The notes under the pieces were generated by a model, which did no database searches, was not told where the DNA came from, and saw only the letters and a list, made by a program, of their open reading frames with translations. DNA of 64,000 nt. Origin: Xylanibacter brevis ATCC 19188 (GTDB lineage Bacteria > Bacteroidota > Bacteroidia > Bacteroidales > Bacteroidaceae). A program made the position numbers and the translations under genes. The DNA is taken from the NCBI RefSeq assembly GCF_000621725.1, contig NZ_JHXM01000001.1, positions 13,297 to 77,296 of the forward strand, written 5' to 3'. Shown here one piece after another: positions 17,866-28,470 of the stretch (positions are counted from its first letter, which is position 1; every line of letters starts with the position of its first letter).

Positions 17866-19242
17866 TTATAATCTTGCTTTAAGTATCTCGGCGATCTCAG
17901 GCACCTGAGCATCCAGGTCGCCGGCACCAAGGATAATCAACACATCGAAATCGCGACTCTTGATCATGGGAAGCACATCCGACTTGTTCACCAGATGTTT
18001 CTCAACGCCAGGAGCCAGGCGATCGTAGATCAACTGCGAGGTGACACCTTCGATAGGCAACTCACGGGCAGGATATATCTCGGTCAGGATGACCTCGTCC
18101 AACTGACTCAGCGCCTCGGCGAAGTCCTGATAGAAGTCGCGGGTACGGGTGTAGAGGTGTGGCTGGAAGATGGCTGTGATATGACGTCCCTGATAGAGCT
18201 GACGAATGCTGCGTGCACTCTGGTAGATCTCTTTGGGATGATGTGCATAGTCTGAAAGGAACACCAGCTTGTCGGTCTTGATCTTAAAGTCGAAACGACG
18301 ATCCACGCCACCATAGGTCTTCATGCCCTGGCGCAGTTCTTCGGCCGTGCAACCAGCCAACTGTGCCATGGCCATGGCTGCCACGCCATTCTCCACGTTG
18401 ATGGGAATGGGATGTCCCAGCTGCACATCCTTCACCGACTCGATGGGAGAGATGAAGTCGAACGTGATCTCTCCATTCTCTATTCGGATGTTCTCTGCAT
18501 GGAAGTCACCCTCGTTCAAGGCGTAGTCATAGCGCTTCACGCCATCCTGCAGATGCTCTTTCATCTCCAAGTCACGGTGAATGATCAGTGCACCACCCGG
18601 CTGAATCAGTTCGGTGTAGTGACGGAAGCTCTCCAGATAAGCCTCTTTGGTGCCGTAGATATCAAGATGGTCAGGGTCGGTGGCCGTGATCACCGTCATC
18701 CAGGGCGAGAGCCAGTGGAACGAACGGTCGAACTCGTCGGCCTCGATCACCACATACTCTGAATCGCTGACAATATAGTTGGTGCCATAGTTCTTGGTGA
18801 TACCACCCAGGAACGCATTACAGTCCTGACTGCTCTGATGCATGATATGAGCACACATGCTCGATGTGGTGGTCTTTCCGTGTGTGCCGGCCACGCAGAG
18901 TCCTTTCATCTGGCGGGTCAGCGTGCCCAACACCTGTGCACGTTTCTGCACCTCAAAACCATTTGTCTGGAAATAGACCAGCTCTTTATGCTCTGCTGGA
19001 ATTGCCGGGGTGTACACCACCAGACAATGCTCACGGTCCTTACATGCAGCAGGAATAGCATCTACGTTCTCTTCATAGTGAATCATAGCGCCCTCTTTCT
19101 CCAACTGCCTGGTCAGATCCGATGGCGTCTTATCGTAGCCGGCAACCACCAGGCCACGATGAATAAAGTAGCGCACGATAGCACTCATACCAATGCCACC
19201 GGCACCTACAAAATAGACGGCTTTTATATCTTTTGCTTCCAT
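17866..19242 (-). CDS. murC: UDP-N-acetylmuramate--L-alanine ligase
   Basis: A 458-residue cytoplasmic Mur ligase adding L-Ala to UDP-MurNAc with ATP. The N-terminal VYFVGAGGIGMSAIVRYF binds UDP and the P-loop is AGTHGKTTTSSM. DEFDRSF and YAHHPKE are family motifs. It is 7 bp after murG. Confidence 0.96.
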   Translation of the reverse strand: MEAKDIKAVYFVGAGGIGMSAIVRYFIHRGLVVAGYDKTPSDLTRQLEKEGAMIHYEENVDAIPAACKDREHCLVVYTPAIPAEHKELVYFQTNGFEVQKRAQVLGTLTRQMKGLCVAGTHGKTTTSSMCAHIMHQSSQDCNAFLGGITKNYGTNYIVSDSEYVVIEADEFDRSFHWLSPWMTVITATDPDHLDIYGTKEAYLESFRHYTELIQPGGALIIHRDLEMKEHLQDGVKRYDYALNEGDFHAENIRIENGEITFDFISPIESVKDVQLGHPIPINVENGVAAMAMAQLAGCTAEELRQGMKTYGGVDRRFDFKIKTDKLVFLSDYAHHPKEIYQSARSIRQLYQGRHITAIFQPHLYTRTRDFYQDFAEALSQLDEVILTEIYPARELPIEGVTSQLIYDRLAPGVEKHLVNKSDVLPMIKSRDFDVLIILGAGDLDAQVPEIAEILKARL

Positions 19243-19249
19243 TATTTGA

Positions 19250-20359
19250 TTATTTTTTTTCTGCTAACTTCAGTACCTCTTTGGCGATGATCTCGGCCGA
19301 GTTGGGCAATGCCAGCTTCAGCACATTCTCGCTCAGGCTCTTCAGGCGCGCATCGTCAGCGACGGTCTTTAAGGCCAGAGGAATCAGTTTCTCCTGTGCC
19401 TCTGCATCCTTCACAAACAGGGCGGCACCACGGTTCACCAGTGCCATCGCATTCTTCGTCTGGTGGTCTTCAGCCACATTCGGGCTGGGCACCAGGATGA
19501 CGGCCTTTCCTATCAGGCAGAACTCAGAGATAGAACTGGCACCGGCACGGCTGATGACCAGGTCGGCAGCTTTATAGGCAGCAGCCATATCACTGATAAA
19601 GTCCATGACACGCAGGTTCTCGGGCTGGCCTTTCTCCTTCAGTGTCTCAGCTATCTGAGCACTGTAGTACTTACCGGTCTGCCAGATAAACTGCACGCCT
19701 GACTGGGCAATCTCGTCCAGATGCTGCAGCACACTCTCGTTGATGGTGCGAGCGCCCAGACTGCCGCCCACCAGCAGCACCGTCTTCTTCTCCTGACTCA
19801 GTCCGAAAGACTTCAGAGCCTCCTCACGCGTCACCTTCGAATCGAGCAAAGCCTGACGCACGGGGTTACCCGTCATCATGATCTTCTCTGCTGGGAAGAA
19901 GCGCTCCATGCCCTCGTAGGCCACACAGATCTTCGATGCCTTCTTGGCCAACAGCTTATTGGTGACACCAGCATAGCTGTTTTGCTCCTGTATCAGACAA
20001 GGAATACCCATCGAGGCAGCCTTGTTCAACGTAGGACCGCTGGCATAGCCACCCACGCCTACAGCCACCTGCGGCTGGAAGTCACGGATGATGGCTTTGG
20101 CCATGCGCTGGCTCTTCCACACGTGGTAGAGCACCTTGATGTTCTTTAATAAGTTCTTACGGTCGAAACCCATGATGGGCAGACCCTTTATCTCGTAGCC
20201 GGCCTGTGGCACGCGCTGCATTTCCATTCTTCCCTGTGCGCCAACAAACAATATCTTTGCATCAGGACAAAGTTCACGAATAGCATTAGCAATAGAGACA
20301 GCGGGAAATATATGTCCTCCTGTTCCACCTCCACTGATGATGATTCTTGGCTGTTTCAT
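19250..20359 (-). CDS. murG: Undecaprenyl-PP-MurNAc-pentapeptide GlcNAc transferase
   Basis: A 369-residue peripheral membrane GT28 glycosyltransferase that converts lipid I to lipid II. The N-terminal ISGGGTGGHIFPAVSIANA is the signature. GGYASGPTLNKA, VGGSLGARTINE and the donor-binding VISRAGASSISEF are present. It overlaps the ftsW stop by 4 bp, suggesting translational coupling. Confidence 0.96.
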   Translation of the reverse strand: MKQPRIIISGGGTGGHIFPAVSIANAIRELCPDAKILFVGAQGRMEMQRVPQAGYEIKGLPIMGFDRKNLLKNIKVLYHVWKSQRMAKAIIRDFQPQVAVGVGGYASGPTLNKAASMGIPCLIQEQNSYAGVTNKLLAKKASKICVAYEGMERFFPAEKIMMTGNPVRQALLDSKVTREEALKSFGLSQEKKTVLLVGGSLGARTINESVLQHLDEIAQSGVQFIWQTGKYYSAQIAETLKEKGQPENLRVMDFISDMAAAYKAADLVISRAGASSISEFCLIGKAVILVPSPNVAEDHQTKNAMALVNRGAALFVKDAEAQEKLIPLALKTVADDARLKSLSENVLKLALPNSAEIIAKEVLKLAEKK

Positions 20360-21672
20360 GATTCTTCCAATTCGCTAGTTATTTTCAAACGACTTTTCTT
20401 TTCACTCTTACCGTTCTCCTCACGACGCTTGGCCGAACGGCTCACGCTCAGGATGGCACCGATATAGGCACAGTTGATGATGGTCGATGTACCACCGCGC
20501 GACACCAAAGGTAGCGGCTGACCTGTGACAATGCCGAAATCGACAGCCACACACATGTTAATGGCCGCCTGGAACACCAGCAGCATGGTCAGTCCCATGA
20601 TGAGGAACGCCGGGAAGTTGTTCTCACACCGACTGGCTATTCGTGCCGCCCTAAACAGCAATATCACATAAAGGAACACCACTGCGATGGCACCTCCTAT
20701 GCCCATCTCTTCGATGATGATGGCAAAAATAAAGTCGGAATAAGCCTGCGGCAGATAGTCGCGTTCCTCCGAGTTGCCAGGTCCCTTGCCTACTATGTTA
20801 GACGAAGCGATGGCCAGGTTCGAGTGTGTCACCTGATAGTTCTTATCAGTCACCTTATACTGGGCTGCCTCCACATTCTTGTTCTCGTCCTCACCGGCAA
20901 TACGGTTTTTCCAAGTCCAGAAGCGGTGGGTCAGTCTGTCCCAACCAGACTTTTCCTCCTTTGCCTTCTGCTTCTTGACCAGTTCCAGATTGCCCGCTTT
21001 CTGCGCAGCCTCCAGTTCCTTACCCTCGCGGTCGAGCTTCGACAAAGAGAACACCAGGATCAGGAAGCCTGCCACGATGAGCAGCAGCACACCCGTGAGC
21101 TTACCCATCTGAATCATTGGCACGCGGGCTATGAACATCATCAGGTAGATCACCATGAAGAGCAGCACCGCCGTTGACAGGTTCTCTATACCAATCAAGG
21201 CGACAGCAGGAACCGCCATAATCAGCACATATTTCATGGCCAGCGGATCGGCGCCCGAGCCATCGGGCTTCTGCATGGCACTCAGCACCTGAGCTGCGGC
21301 CAGCACCAGCGTGCCCTTGGCAATCTCAGACGGTTGGAAGGTGAATCCCGGCAAGGGTATCACACGGTTGGCACCATTAATGCTCTGACCGCCAAACAGC
21401 ACCCATATCAGCGTGGCATAGGTCACCAACAGGAGCATGGGTGTGATGAGTTTGAAGTAACGGCATGGAATGTTCAGAATAACGATAGTCACCATCAGTC
21501 CGATCAAGATCTTGCTGACGTGTCCCAGGATAGGTCCCAGATAGCTCTGCGAATGATACGTCAGCGTGCTCGAAGCCGAAAAGACCTCGACGATACTGAT
21601 GATGCAGAGGAACAGGAACACCGTCCATATTCCCTTGTCACCTTTAAACAGATTTCCTATCTTCTTCTCCAT
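20356..21672 (-). CDS. ftsW: Lipid II polymerase FtsW (SEDS family)
   Basis: A 438-residue SEDS glycosyltransferase with about ten membrane helices, polymerising lipid II at the septum with FtsI. The C-terminal GIVTGQPLPLVSRGGTS motif is typical. An unusually long soluble insert of about 75 residues lies mid-protein, from SKLDREGKEL to DKNYQVTHSN, rich in Lys and Glu; it follows VAGFLILVFSL and precedes the SNLAIASS helix. It sits between murD and murG. RodA is excluded mainly by position. Confidence 0.93.
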   Translation of the reverse strand: MEKKIGNLFKGDKGIWTVFLFLCIISIVEVFSASSTLTYHSQSYLGPILGHVSKILIGLMVTIVILNIPCRYFKLITPMLLLVTYATLIWVLFGGQSINGANRVIPLPGFTFQPSEIAKGTLVLAAAQVLSAMQKPDGSGADPLAMKYVLIMAVPAVALIGIENLSTAVLLFMVIYLMMFIARVPMIQMGKLTGVLLLIVAGFLILVFSLSKLDREGKELEAAQKAGNLELVKKQKAKEEKSGWDRLTHRFWTWKNRIAGEDENKNVEAAQYKVTDKNYQVTHSNLAIASSNIVGKGPGNSEERDYLPQAYSDFIFAIIIEEMGIGGAIAVVFLYVILLFRAARIASRCENNFPAFLIMGLTMLLVFQAAINMCVAVDFGIVTGQPLPLVSRGGTSTIINCAYIGAILSVSRSAKRREENGKSEKKSRLKITSELEES

Positions 21673-21681
21673 TCCTTATGA

Positions 21682-23013
21682 TTATAAGCTTCTAACCAGT
21701 TCTTTGAACTGTTCTCCGCGGTCCTCCATGTTCTTGAAGAGGTCGAACGACGCGCAACAGGGCGACAGCAGCACTGTCTCGCCAGTCTTGGCCAACTCGT
21801 AGCAGGCTGCCACACAGTCTTTCATAGAGTGCGTGTCGCGCACGGGGATGCCCAGGCTGTCGAAGTTGTCGTGCAACTTCTGGTTGTCGGCGCCCAGATA
21901 GACCAGTGCCGAGCACTTCTCTTTCACCAGTGGCTTGATAGGATCATAGTCATTACCCTTATCCTTACCACCCAGGATCAGCACCACCTTGGTCTTCATC
22001 GAGTCGAGGGCATACCAGCAGGCATCCACATTCGTAGCTTTCGAGTCGTTCACATACTTCACGCCACGAACGGTAGCCACCTTCTCCAGACGGTGTTCCA
22101 CACCGGGGAACTCGCTCAGCGACTTGCGTATCACCTCTTTCTTGATACCAGCGATATCACCAGCCAGTCCGGCTGCCAGCGAGTTGTAGATGTTATGGCG
22201 TCCCGTCAGGCTCAGCTGTTCCTGTTCCATGTTGAAGGGCTCTGGCTTCTCCAGCACATATTTTCCTTCTTCAATATAACCGATACTACCCTTTTCCTTC
22301 AGTTCAGAGAAAGGATACTGGATAGCCTTGATATCATATTTCTTCAGTTCGCGACTGATGATGGGGTCGTCGTTCCAATAGATGAAAGCATCCTCGGCCG
22401 TCTGGTTCTGCAGAATACGCATCTTAGCATCCACATAGTTCTGCATCTCGAAATTATAGCGGTCCAGGTGGTCAGGTGTGATATTCAGCAGGATGGCAAT
22501 GTTGGCACGGAAGTCATACATGTTGTCCAACTGAAACGAAGACAGTTCGATGACATAGTAGGCATGAGGCTCCTCGGCCACCTGCAATGCCAGCGAATTA
22601 CCGATGTTACCAGCCAGGCCCACATCATAGCCAGCCTCCTTGAAGATATGATAGATCAGAGAGGTCGTGGTGGTCTTACCGTTAGATCCCGTGATACAGA
22701 TCATCTTAGAGTTTGTATATCTTCCGGCAAACTCAATCTCACTGATGATGGGAATCTGGCGGTCCATTGCCTTCTTCACCATGGGTGCTGTCTCAGGAAT
22801 ACCTGGGCTCTTGATAATCTCATCGGCATTCAGTATCTTCTCCTCGGTGTGCTGTCCCTCTTCCCATACTATCTGATGGTCGTCGAGCATCTTCTTATAG
22901 CGCTCACCAATGCGTGACATGTCTGAAACGAACACGTCAAAACCTTCTTTCTTTGCCAGCACAGCAGCTCCTGCGCCACTTTCACCTGCACCAAGTACTA
23001 CAATTCTCTTCAT
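21682..23013 (-). CDS. murD: UDP-N-acetylmuramoylalanine--D-glutamate ligase
   Basis: A 443-residue cytoplasmic Mur ligase adding D-Glu. The P-loop is ITGSNGKTTTTSL. The N-terminal VVLGAGESGAGAAVLA binds UDP, and NITPDHLDRY and NDSKATN follow. It overlaps the mraY stop by 4 bp and precedes ftsW by 9 bp. Confidence 0.96.
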   Translation of the reverse strand: MKRIVVLGAGESGAGAAVLAKKEGFDVFVSDMSRIGERYKKMLDDHQIVWEEGQHTEEKILNADEIIKSPGIPETAPMVKKAMDRQIPIISEIEFAGRYTNSKMICITGSNGKTTTTSLIYHIFKEAGYDVGLAGNIGNSLALQVAEEPHAYYVIELSSFQLDNMYDFRANIAILLNITPDHLDRYNFEMQNYVDAKMRILQNQTAEDAFIYWNDDPIISRELKKYDIKAIQYPFSELKEKGSIGYIEEGKYVLEKPEPFNMEQEQLSLTGRHNIYNSLAAGLAGDIAGIKKEVIRKSLSEFPGVEHRLEKVATVRGVKYVNDSKATNVDACWYALDSMKTKVVLILGGKDKGNDYDPIKPLVKEKCSALVYLGADNQKLHDNFDSLGIPVRDTHSMKDCVAACYELAKTGETVLLSPCCASFDLFKNMEDRGEQFKELVRSL

Positions 23014-24281
23014 CGTATCTTCAATGTTATAATCGTTAACGCTGCCAGGATAATCGTTGTTATCCAGAAGCGGATAGTAATCTTTGACTCATGGAACGGG
23101 CGGTGGGGCCATCCCTTCAGGATATAGCGCGATGTCTGATCCAACTGCGAGTCTAGTTTTCTAAAGTTATCGTGTATCGGCGTGGCACGGAACACGCGCA
23201 CGCGCTGACCTTTTTTCTTCATGAGTTTGAACCACTGTGTCTGGATGATCACACTGAGGCTCTCCACGAAGAAGATGCCACAGAGGATGGGCAACAGCAG
23301 TTCCTTGTGAATGATCACGGCAGCCACACCAATCACACCACCAATGGTCAGCGAACCGGTGTCGCCCATAAAGATCTGGGCGGGGAAGGCGTTGTACCAC
23401 AGAAAACCGATCATGGCACCCACAAAGGCCGACAAGAACACCACCAGTTCCTCACTGTGAGGAATAAACATGATGTCGAAATAGGAGGCGAAGCCCACGT
23501 GCGACGACACATAGGCCAGGATGCCCAGCGCCACACCGATGATGGCCGAGTTGCCGGCACACATACCGTCCATACCATCGTTCAGGTTGGCACCGTTAGA
23601 AACGGCCGTCACCACCAAGATAGTCATGGCCACAAACAGGATCCAGCCTGCTGCCACCTTATGTTTGCCCACGAACGACATGATCTCTGAGTAGCTCAGG
23701 TTATGATGCTTGGTGAAAGGCACCGTTGTCTTCAGCGACTTATGCGCCTTGGCCTCATGTTTCACCATCTCCATCTTGTTCTTCACGGGTGTCGAGATAT
23801 TCTCCCTCATCACCACGTCAGGGCTCAGGTAGAGCGTCAGTCCCACGATAAAGCCAATAGACACCTGTCCTACAATCTTATATTTACCTTTCAGGCCTTC
23901 CTTGTTTCTGCGGAAGATCTTGATATAGTCGTCCATGAAACCCAGGAAGCCCAGCCAAATGGTGGTGATCACCATCAGGATGAGATAGATATTCCTGATA
24001 CGTCCCAACAGCAGCACCGGCACCAGGATAGAGACGATGATGATGATGCCGCCCATGGTGGGCACACCCTTCTTCTCTACGCCAAAGGGATCGATGGCCG
24101 GATCGCGCTCGGTCTCGAAAATCTTGCGGCGCTTCATCCATTTGATGAAGAACTCGCCAAACCATGCCGAGATGACCAGCGACAGGATCATGGCCAGCAG
24201 GGCACGGAAGGAGATGTAGCTCCACAGGTGCGCCCCTGGGATGTTATACTGTTCTAAAAATCTAAAGATATAATATAGCAT
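23010..24281 (-). CDS. mraY: Phospho-MurNAc-pentapeptide transferase
   Basis: A 423-residue polytopic enzyme that makes lipid I from UDP-MurNAc-pentapeptide and undecaprenyl phosphate. GFMDDYIK, GANLNDGMDGMCAG and the FMGDTGSLTIGG block carry the catalytic aspartates. It is about 60 residues longer than the E. coli enzyme because of an inserted segment around KHEAKAHKSLKTTVPFTK, a usual feature of the phylum. It follows murE by 83 bp, one of the widest gaps in the cluster. Confidence 0.96.
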   Translation of the reverse strand: MLYYIFRFLEQYNIPGAHLWSYISFRALLAMILSLVISAWFGEFFIKWMKRRKIFETERDPAIDPFGVEKKGVPTMGGIIIIVSILVPVLLLGRIRNIYLILMVITTIWLGFLGFMDDYIKIFRRNKEGLKGKYKIVGQVSIGFIVGLTLYLSPDVVMRENISTPVKNKMEMVKHEAKAHKSLKTTVPFTKHHNLSYSEIMSFVGKHKVAAGWILFVAMTILVVTAVSNGANLNDGMDGMCAGNSAIIGVALGILAYVSSHVGFASYFDIMFIPHSEELVVFLSAFVGAMIGFLWYNAFPAQIFMGDTGSLTIGGVIGVAAVIIHKELLLPILCGIFFVESLSVIIQTQWFKLMKKKGQRVRVFRATPIHDNFRKLDSQLDQTSRYILKGWPHRPFHESKITIRFWITTIILAALTIITLKIR

Positions 24282-24364
24282 ATCAATTCAATGTATTCGT
24301 TATTTCATAATATCGTTGTCTCTTGGCTCGTCTTGCCGACTGTCTGCGTCAGACTCGCGGAAGA

Positions 24365-25819
24365 TCAGATGCCAAAGATTTCTCTCACCACCTCACGGTC
24401 GTCAAAATGGTGCTTCACGCCCTTCACCTCCTGGTAGTCCTCATGGCCCTTACCAGCTATCAGGATGACGTCGCCCTTTTCAGCCAGCATCACTGCGGTC
24501 TTGATGGCCTCCTTACGATCTACGATGCTCACCACCTTCTTCATCTGCTTCTGGTCAAGACCTGCCAGCATATCGTTGATGATATCCTGTGGCTCCTCAA
24601 AACGAGGGTTATCGCTGGTGATAATCACACGGTCGCTCTGCTTCACGGCTTCCTGCGCCATCAAGGGGCGCTTACCCTTGTCGCGGTTGCCACCGGCACC
24701 ACACACGGTGATGATCTTACCTTCTTTGCCGTCCATCACCTCGTGAATGGCCTTCAGCACGTTCTCCAGGGCATCGGGCGTGTGGGCATAGTCAACCACT
24801 GCCGTAAATCCTTCGGGCGAGTGGATGGGCTCCAATCGGCCAGCCACGCTCTTCAGGGTGCTCAGCACCAGCAGGATATCCTCGGGCTTCTGACCCAGCA
24901 TCACGGCAGCGCCATAGACAGCCAGGAGGTTGCTCACATTAAACTTACCAATGAACTGTACGCCCACCTCACGGCCATCTACCTCCAGGTACATGCCTTC
25001 GAAGTGGCATTCGATGATGCGACCACGGAAGTCGGCCATCTGTCGTGTAGAATAGGTCTTCACCTCAGCCTTGGTGTTCTGCACCATGAACATGCCGTTC
25101 TTATCGTCGGCATTGGTGATGGCGAAGGCATCCTTGGGCAACATGTCGAAGAACTGCTTCTTGGCGTTACGGTAGTTCTCCACCGTCTTATGATAGTCCA
25201 GGTGGTCGCGTGTCAGATTGGTGAACAGACCACCGGCAAACTTCAGTCCACCGATGCGCTGCTGGGCGATGGCATGACTCGAACACTCCATGAACACATA
25301 CTGACAACCGGCATCCACCATGCGCTTCAGCAGGCGGTTCAGTTCGATGGGATCGGGCGTGGTATGACTGGCAGGCACTGCCTCGTCCTCGATATAGTTG
25401 CATACCGTTGACAGCAGACCGCACTTGTAACCCAGCTTGCGGAACATATTATATAATAAGGTGGCGATGGTTGTCTTACCATTAGTACCCGTCACGCCCA
25501 CCAGTTTCAACTTCGACGTAGGGTCACCCTGAAACGTTGTGGCCACAGGTCCCACGGCAGCCTCGGTCGAAGCCACCTGTACGTAGCACACCTGTGGGTT
25601 CAGCTCTGCAGGCATGTCCTCGCAAAGCACAGCCGAAGCGCCCAGCTCAATGGCTTTGGGAATATACTGATGACCATCAGTTTGTGTACCCTTGATAGCC
25701 ACAAACAGATGACCGGCAGCAGCTTTGCGCGAGTCGATATCGATATCCACGATGTCGATATCGGCATTGCCTTCCACCTTGATTACTGCAATACTCTTGA
25801 TAATGTCTTTCAGTTTCAT
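24365..25819 (-). CDS. murE: UDP-MurNAc-tripeptide synthetase (meso-diaminopimelate type)
   Basis: A 484-residue Mur ligase adding the third stem residue. The P-loop is [13 protein letters not shown]. The DNPR motif ([10 protein letters not shown]) is the known determinant for meso-diaminopimelate, rather than lysine, so the cell wall should be of the DAP type. It lies between ftsI and mraY. The usual next gene in other phyla, murF, is not in this cluster. Confidence 0.95.
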   Translation of the reverse strand: MKLKDIIKSIAVIKVEGNADIDIVDIDIDSRKAAAGHLFVAIKGTQTDGHQYIPKAIELGASAVLCEDMPAELNPQVCYVQVASTEAAVGPVATTFQGDPTSKLKLVGVTGTNGKTTIATLLYNMFRKLGYKCGLLSTVCNYIEDEAVPASHTTPDPIELNRLLKRMVDAGCQYVFMECSSHAIAQQRIGGLKFAGGLFTNLTRDHLDYHKTVENYRNAKKQFFDMLPKDAFAITNADDKNGMFMVQNTKAEVKTYSTRQMADFRGRIIECHFEGMYLEVDGREVGVQFIGKFNVSNLLAVYGAAVMLGQKPEDILLVLSTLKSVAGRLEPIHSPEGFTAVVDYAHTPDALENVLKAIHEVMDGKEGKIITVCGAGGNRDKGKRPLMAQEAVKQSDRVIITSDNPRFEEPQDIINDMLAGLDQKQMKKVVSIVDRKEAIKTAVMLAEKGDVILIAGKGHEDYQEVKGVKHHFDDREVVREIFGI

Positions 25820-25843
25820 ATCTTGTTCTTCTTTTTTTTCTTG

Positions 25844-27973
25844 TTAGTTCAGCTCCAGCGTGCAAATCATGCCATCCTTCAGATGACTGCCTGGCGCAAT
25901 GCTCTGGCGCACCACGCGTCCCTTGCCTTTCACGCGAGCCTTGATGCCTTGCTTCTCCACGGCATAGACCGCATCGCGGGCACCCATTCCGATGGTGTTT
26001 GGCATCTGGTGAGGAGCGGTCTTCGCAGCCTCAAACTTCATCTCGCCCGTATGGATGCCCAAGTGCTCGAGCACATACTTCGCGTTCTTCGTGTTGCCGC
26101 CCTTCACGTCGGGGATAAACACCGACAGCGAGTCGCGGGCATCCTCCACTCTCAACTTCAGGCTCTTGGCCATCACGCCCTCAGAGATGTTATGGAACAC
26201 CGCACCCGACATAGCACCACCTGAAGCAGGCAGTCCCGACTTCTTCAAGCAGACGATACAGCTGTACTGAGGATTGTCGGAAGGGAAGTATCCGCAGAAC
26301 GACAACCAGTAGTCCACCACGCCGCTCTTGTAGCCGCCGGCCTTTGCCACCTGTGCCGTACCGGTCTTTCCCGATACCTGGAACGAGTGCGAACCGGCCC
26401 TCTTACCCAGTCCCTGGCTGACCACATGGCGCAGCACCGTCTGCATCATCTTGACAGCCGACGGTTTAGCGATGCGCTCTTTGATCACTTCAGGCTTTGT
26501 CTCGTAGATCACCTGACCGTCTTTCACGATTTTCTCGACGAAACGTGGGCGCATCATCTTACCATTGTTGGCAATGGCGTTGTAGAACGTCACCGTATTG
26601 ATAGGTGCAATCTGTGTCTCATAACCGATACTCATCCATGGCAGCGTGGTCTTACTCCAGTAGTCCGAGCGCTTCGTGGTCTTGGTATTCGGCATACGTA
26701 TCTTAGGCGGTGCATAACCCACGATGGGGAGCTTCAGGTCCTGACCGATGCCCACACGGTAAAGTCCCTCCACATATTTCGTAGGATTCTTGCCGTAGAA
26801 TTTGTCTATCACATAGCTCACACCGATGTTACTACTTACCTCCAGCGTGCGGGCCGCGTTGATCACACCATAGCCTCCACGGTGCCAGTTGTGGTCTTTC
26901 ATCTTAGCACCATGCATCTGCATGATACCGCAACCGGTGTCTATCGTATAGGTGGTGTCGATCACACCATCGTCGAAGGCCACCAGGAACGAGGCCACCT
27001 TGAACACCGAACCAGGCTCACAGCGATAGCTGATGGCATCGTTGAAGCGCTCGTAATATTCGCCGTCGGCACCGCGACGCATGTTGACAATGGCCTTCAC
27101 ATTACCCGTCTTCACCTCCATCAGGATGACAACACCCATCGAGGCTTCCCATTTCTTCAGCTCTTCGATCAGTGCCTGTTCGGCCAAGTCCTGCATGCCC
27201 ACATCGATGGTGGTCACGATATCGGCACCAGCCACGGGCGATTTCACGGTGAAGGGCACCATGCGGTTCAGCACCTTCTGCTTACGACGGATGCCCACCT
27301 GACCACGCAGGATAGAGTCGTAGGTCAGTTCGATACCGAAACGAGCCGTGTCCTTACCGCCCTCAAAGCTGCGGATGTCGCCAATGGTACGTTCAGCCAG
27401 CGAACCGAAGGGGCGACGACGCGCCACGAAGGGCTCGGCATGGAAGCCATACTTGTTTTTGGGCAGGTTGAAATAGGGCAACTGCAACACCTCGCAATAG
27501 GTGTTATAGCTAATTCGCTTGGGATAGATCTTCCAGTGGCGCGCACCGACAGAGCCGTCGCGCAGCCTCTTGTTGTGTCCTTCCTCCAGGCGTTCCTTGA
27601 ATTTCTCGGCCGTCCAGTCGGGGAAGATATCATGCAGTCCGTTGCACAGACTGTCCAGTTTGCTGTAATACACCGAGTCGCGCTTGTGGGTCCATGCCGT
27701 ATCCTCGCGGTCGCCCGGCTGAAAGTCCATGAATATCATGTATTCAGGAATACTGCTGGCCAACAGCTGGCCGTCGCTGCTCAGGATGTTACCGCGGTCA
27801 GGGCGCACACTGTCACTGTCGCTCTTCAGTCGATCGGCCACCACCTCCCAGTAGCTTCTGCCCACAGTCATGGTATAGCCGGCCTTGAAAACCACGGCCA
27901 GACCTATCAGCGTCAACACCACCGCAATGGCGAAATAACGCGGCATCACCTTTTCTTTGTTAAACCTGCTCAC
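25844..27973 (-). CDS. ftsI: Penicillin-binding protein, septal transpeptidase FtsI
   Basis: A 709-residue class B penicillin-binding protein cross-linking septal peptidoglycan. One N-terminal membrane helix (residues 11-30) is followed by a dimerisation domain (VRPDRGNILSSDGQLLA) and the transpeptidase. Active-site motifs are S322-V-F-K325, S380-S-N382 and KTGTA near residue 540. The last 70 residues form a PASTA-like domain (IPDVKGGNTKNAKYVLEHLGI and a second half). It is 9 bp after ftsL and 24 bp before murE. Confidence 0.95.
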   Translation of the reverse strand: MSRFNKEKVMPRYFAIAVVLTLIGLAVVFKAGYTMTVGRSYWEVVADRLKSDSDSVRPDRGNILSSDGQLLASSIPEYMIFMDFQPGDREDTAWTHKRDSVYYSKLDSLCNGLHDIFPDWTAEKFKERLEEGHNKRLRDGSVGARHWKIYPKRISYNTYCEVLQLPYFNLPKNKYGFHAEPFVARRRPFGSLAERTIGDIRSFEGGKDTARFGIELTYDSILRGQVGIRRKQKVLNRMVPFTVKSPVAGADIVTTIDVGMQDLAEQALIEELKKWEASMGVVILMEVKTGNVKAIVNMRRGADGEYYERFNDAISYRCEPGSVFKVASFLVAFDDGVIDTTYTIDTGCGIMQMHGAKMKDHNWHRGGYGVINAARTLEVSSNIGVSYVIDKFYGKNPTKYVEGLYRVGIGQDLKLPIVGYAPPKIRMPNTKTTKRSDYWSKTTLPWMSIGYETQIAPINTVTFYNAIANNGKMMRPRFVEKIVKDGQVIYETKPEVIKERIAKPSAVKMMQTVLRHVVSQGLGKRAGSHSFQVSGKTGTAQVAKAGGYKSGVVDYWLSFCGYFPSDNPQYSCIVCLKKSGLPASGGAMSGAVFHNISEGVMAKSLKLRVEDARDSLSVFIPDVKGGNTKNAKYVLEHLGIHTGEMKFEAAKTAPHQMPNTIGMGARDAVYAVEKQGIKARVKGKGRVVRQSIAPGSHLKDGMICTLELN

Positions 27974-27982
27974 GACTCTGTC

Positions 27983-28453
27983 TTATTCTTCTGGGATGTT
28001 AATAATATAAGGGGGCTGGTCGCTGATTCTCAGCAGTGAGTCATTGTTCTCACGCAGCACCTTCAGCACATTACTCTGTCGGCACAGCTCAGTCAGATTG
28101 CTCGAACTGGCCAGTGCCTTATACTTAGCATCGGTCAGCACCTTCTCCAGGTCGCTGATCTCGATCACGTCTTTCTGACACTGATAGCGGAAACCCACAT
28201 AGACCGTGGTCAACAGCATAATCAGCAGAATGAGCCACACATGATGACGCACGAAGACCAGCAGATGGTCGCCGCCCAGAATCTGGCGCAGCGTCAGCGT
28301 ACCGGTCATATCATCGTCGTCCTCAGTAGTGCTTTCTTTCAACTGCTCGTAGGCCGACGATGTTTTTTCATTTTCATCAGATGTTTCCTCGGTGGATGTC
28401 TCTTCAATGATGAGCTCCATGTCGGATAGTGTGGTTCCGTCGTTGTTAGTCAT
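27983..28453 (-). CDS. ftsL: FtsL-like cell division protein
   Basis: A 156-residue bitopic protein with a strongly acidic, Ser/Thr-rich cytoplasmic tail (residues 1-50), a membrane helix around 70-88 (VWLILLIMLLTTVYVGF) and a short helical periplasmic part (DLEKVLTDAKYKALASSSNLTEL). FtsL bridges FtsQ/FtsB and the FtsW-FtsI synthase. Sequence conservation is low, so the assignment depends on topology and its position between rsmH and ftsI. Confidence 0.8.
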   Translation of the reverse strand: MTNNDGTTLSDMELIIEETSTEETSDENEKTSSAYEQLKESTTEDDDDMTGTLTLRQILGGDHLLVFVRHHVWLILLIMLLTTVYVGFRYQCQKDVIEISDLEKVLTDAKYKALASSSNLTELCRQSNVLKVLRENNDSLLRISDQPPYIINIPEE

Positions 28454-28470
28454 TCTGCATTATGTTATCT

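Noticed and set aside
17859..17930. Longer FtsQ start at 17930
   Set aside because: It would overlap the end of murC by 65 bp and place 24 non-conserved residues before the membrane anchor.
26387..28039. 550-codon open frame opposite ftsI
   Set aside because: His/Arg/Gln-rich antisense shadow of ftsI, whose motifs are complete.
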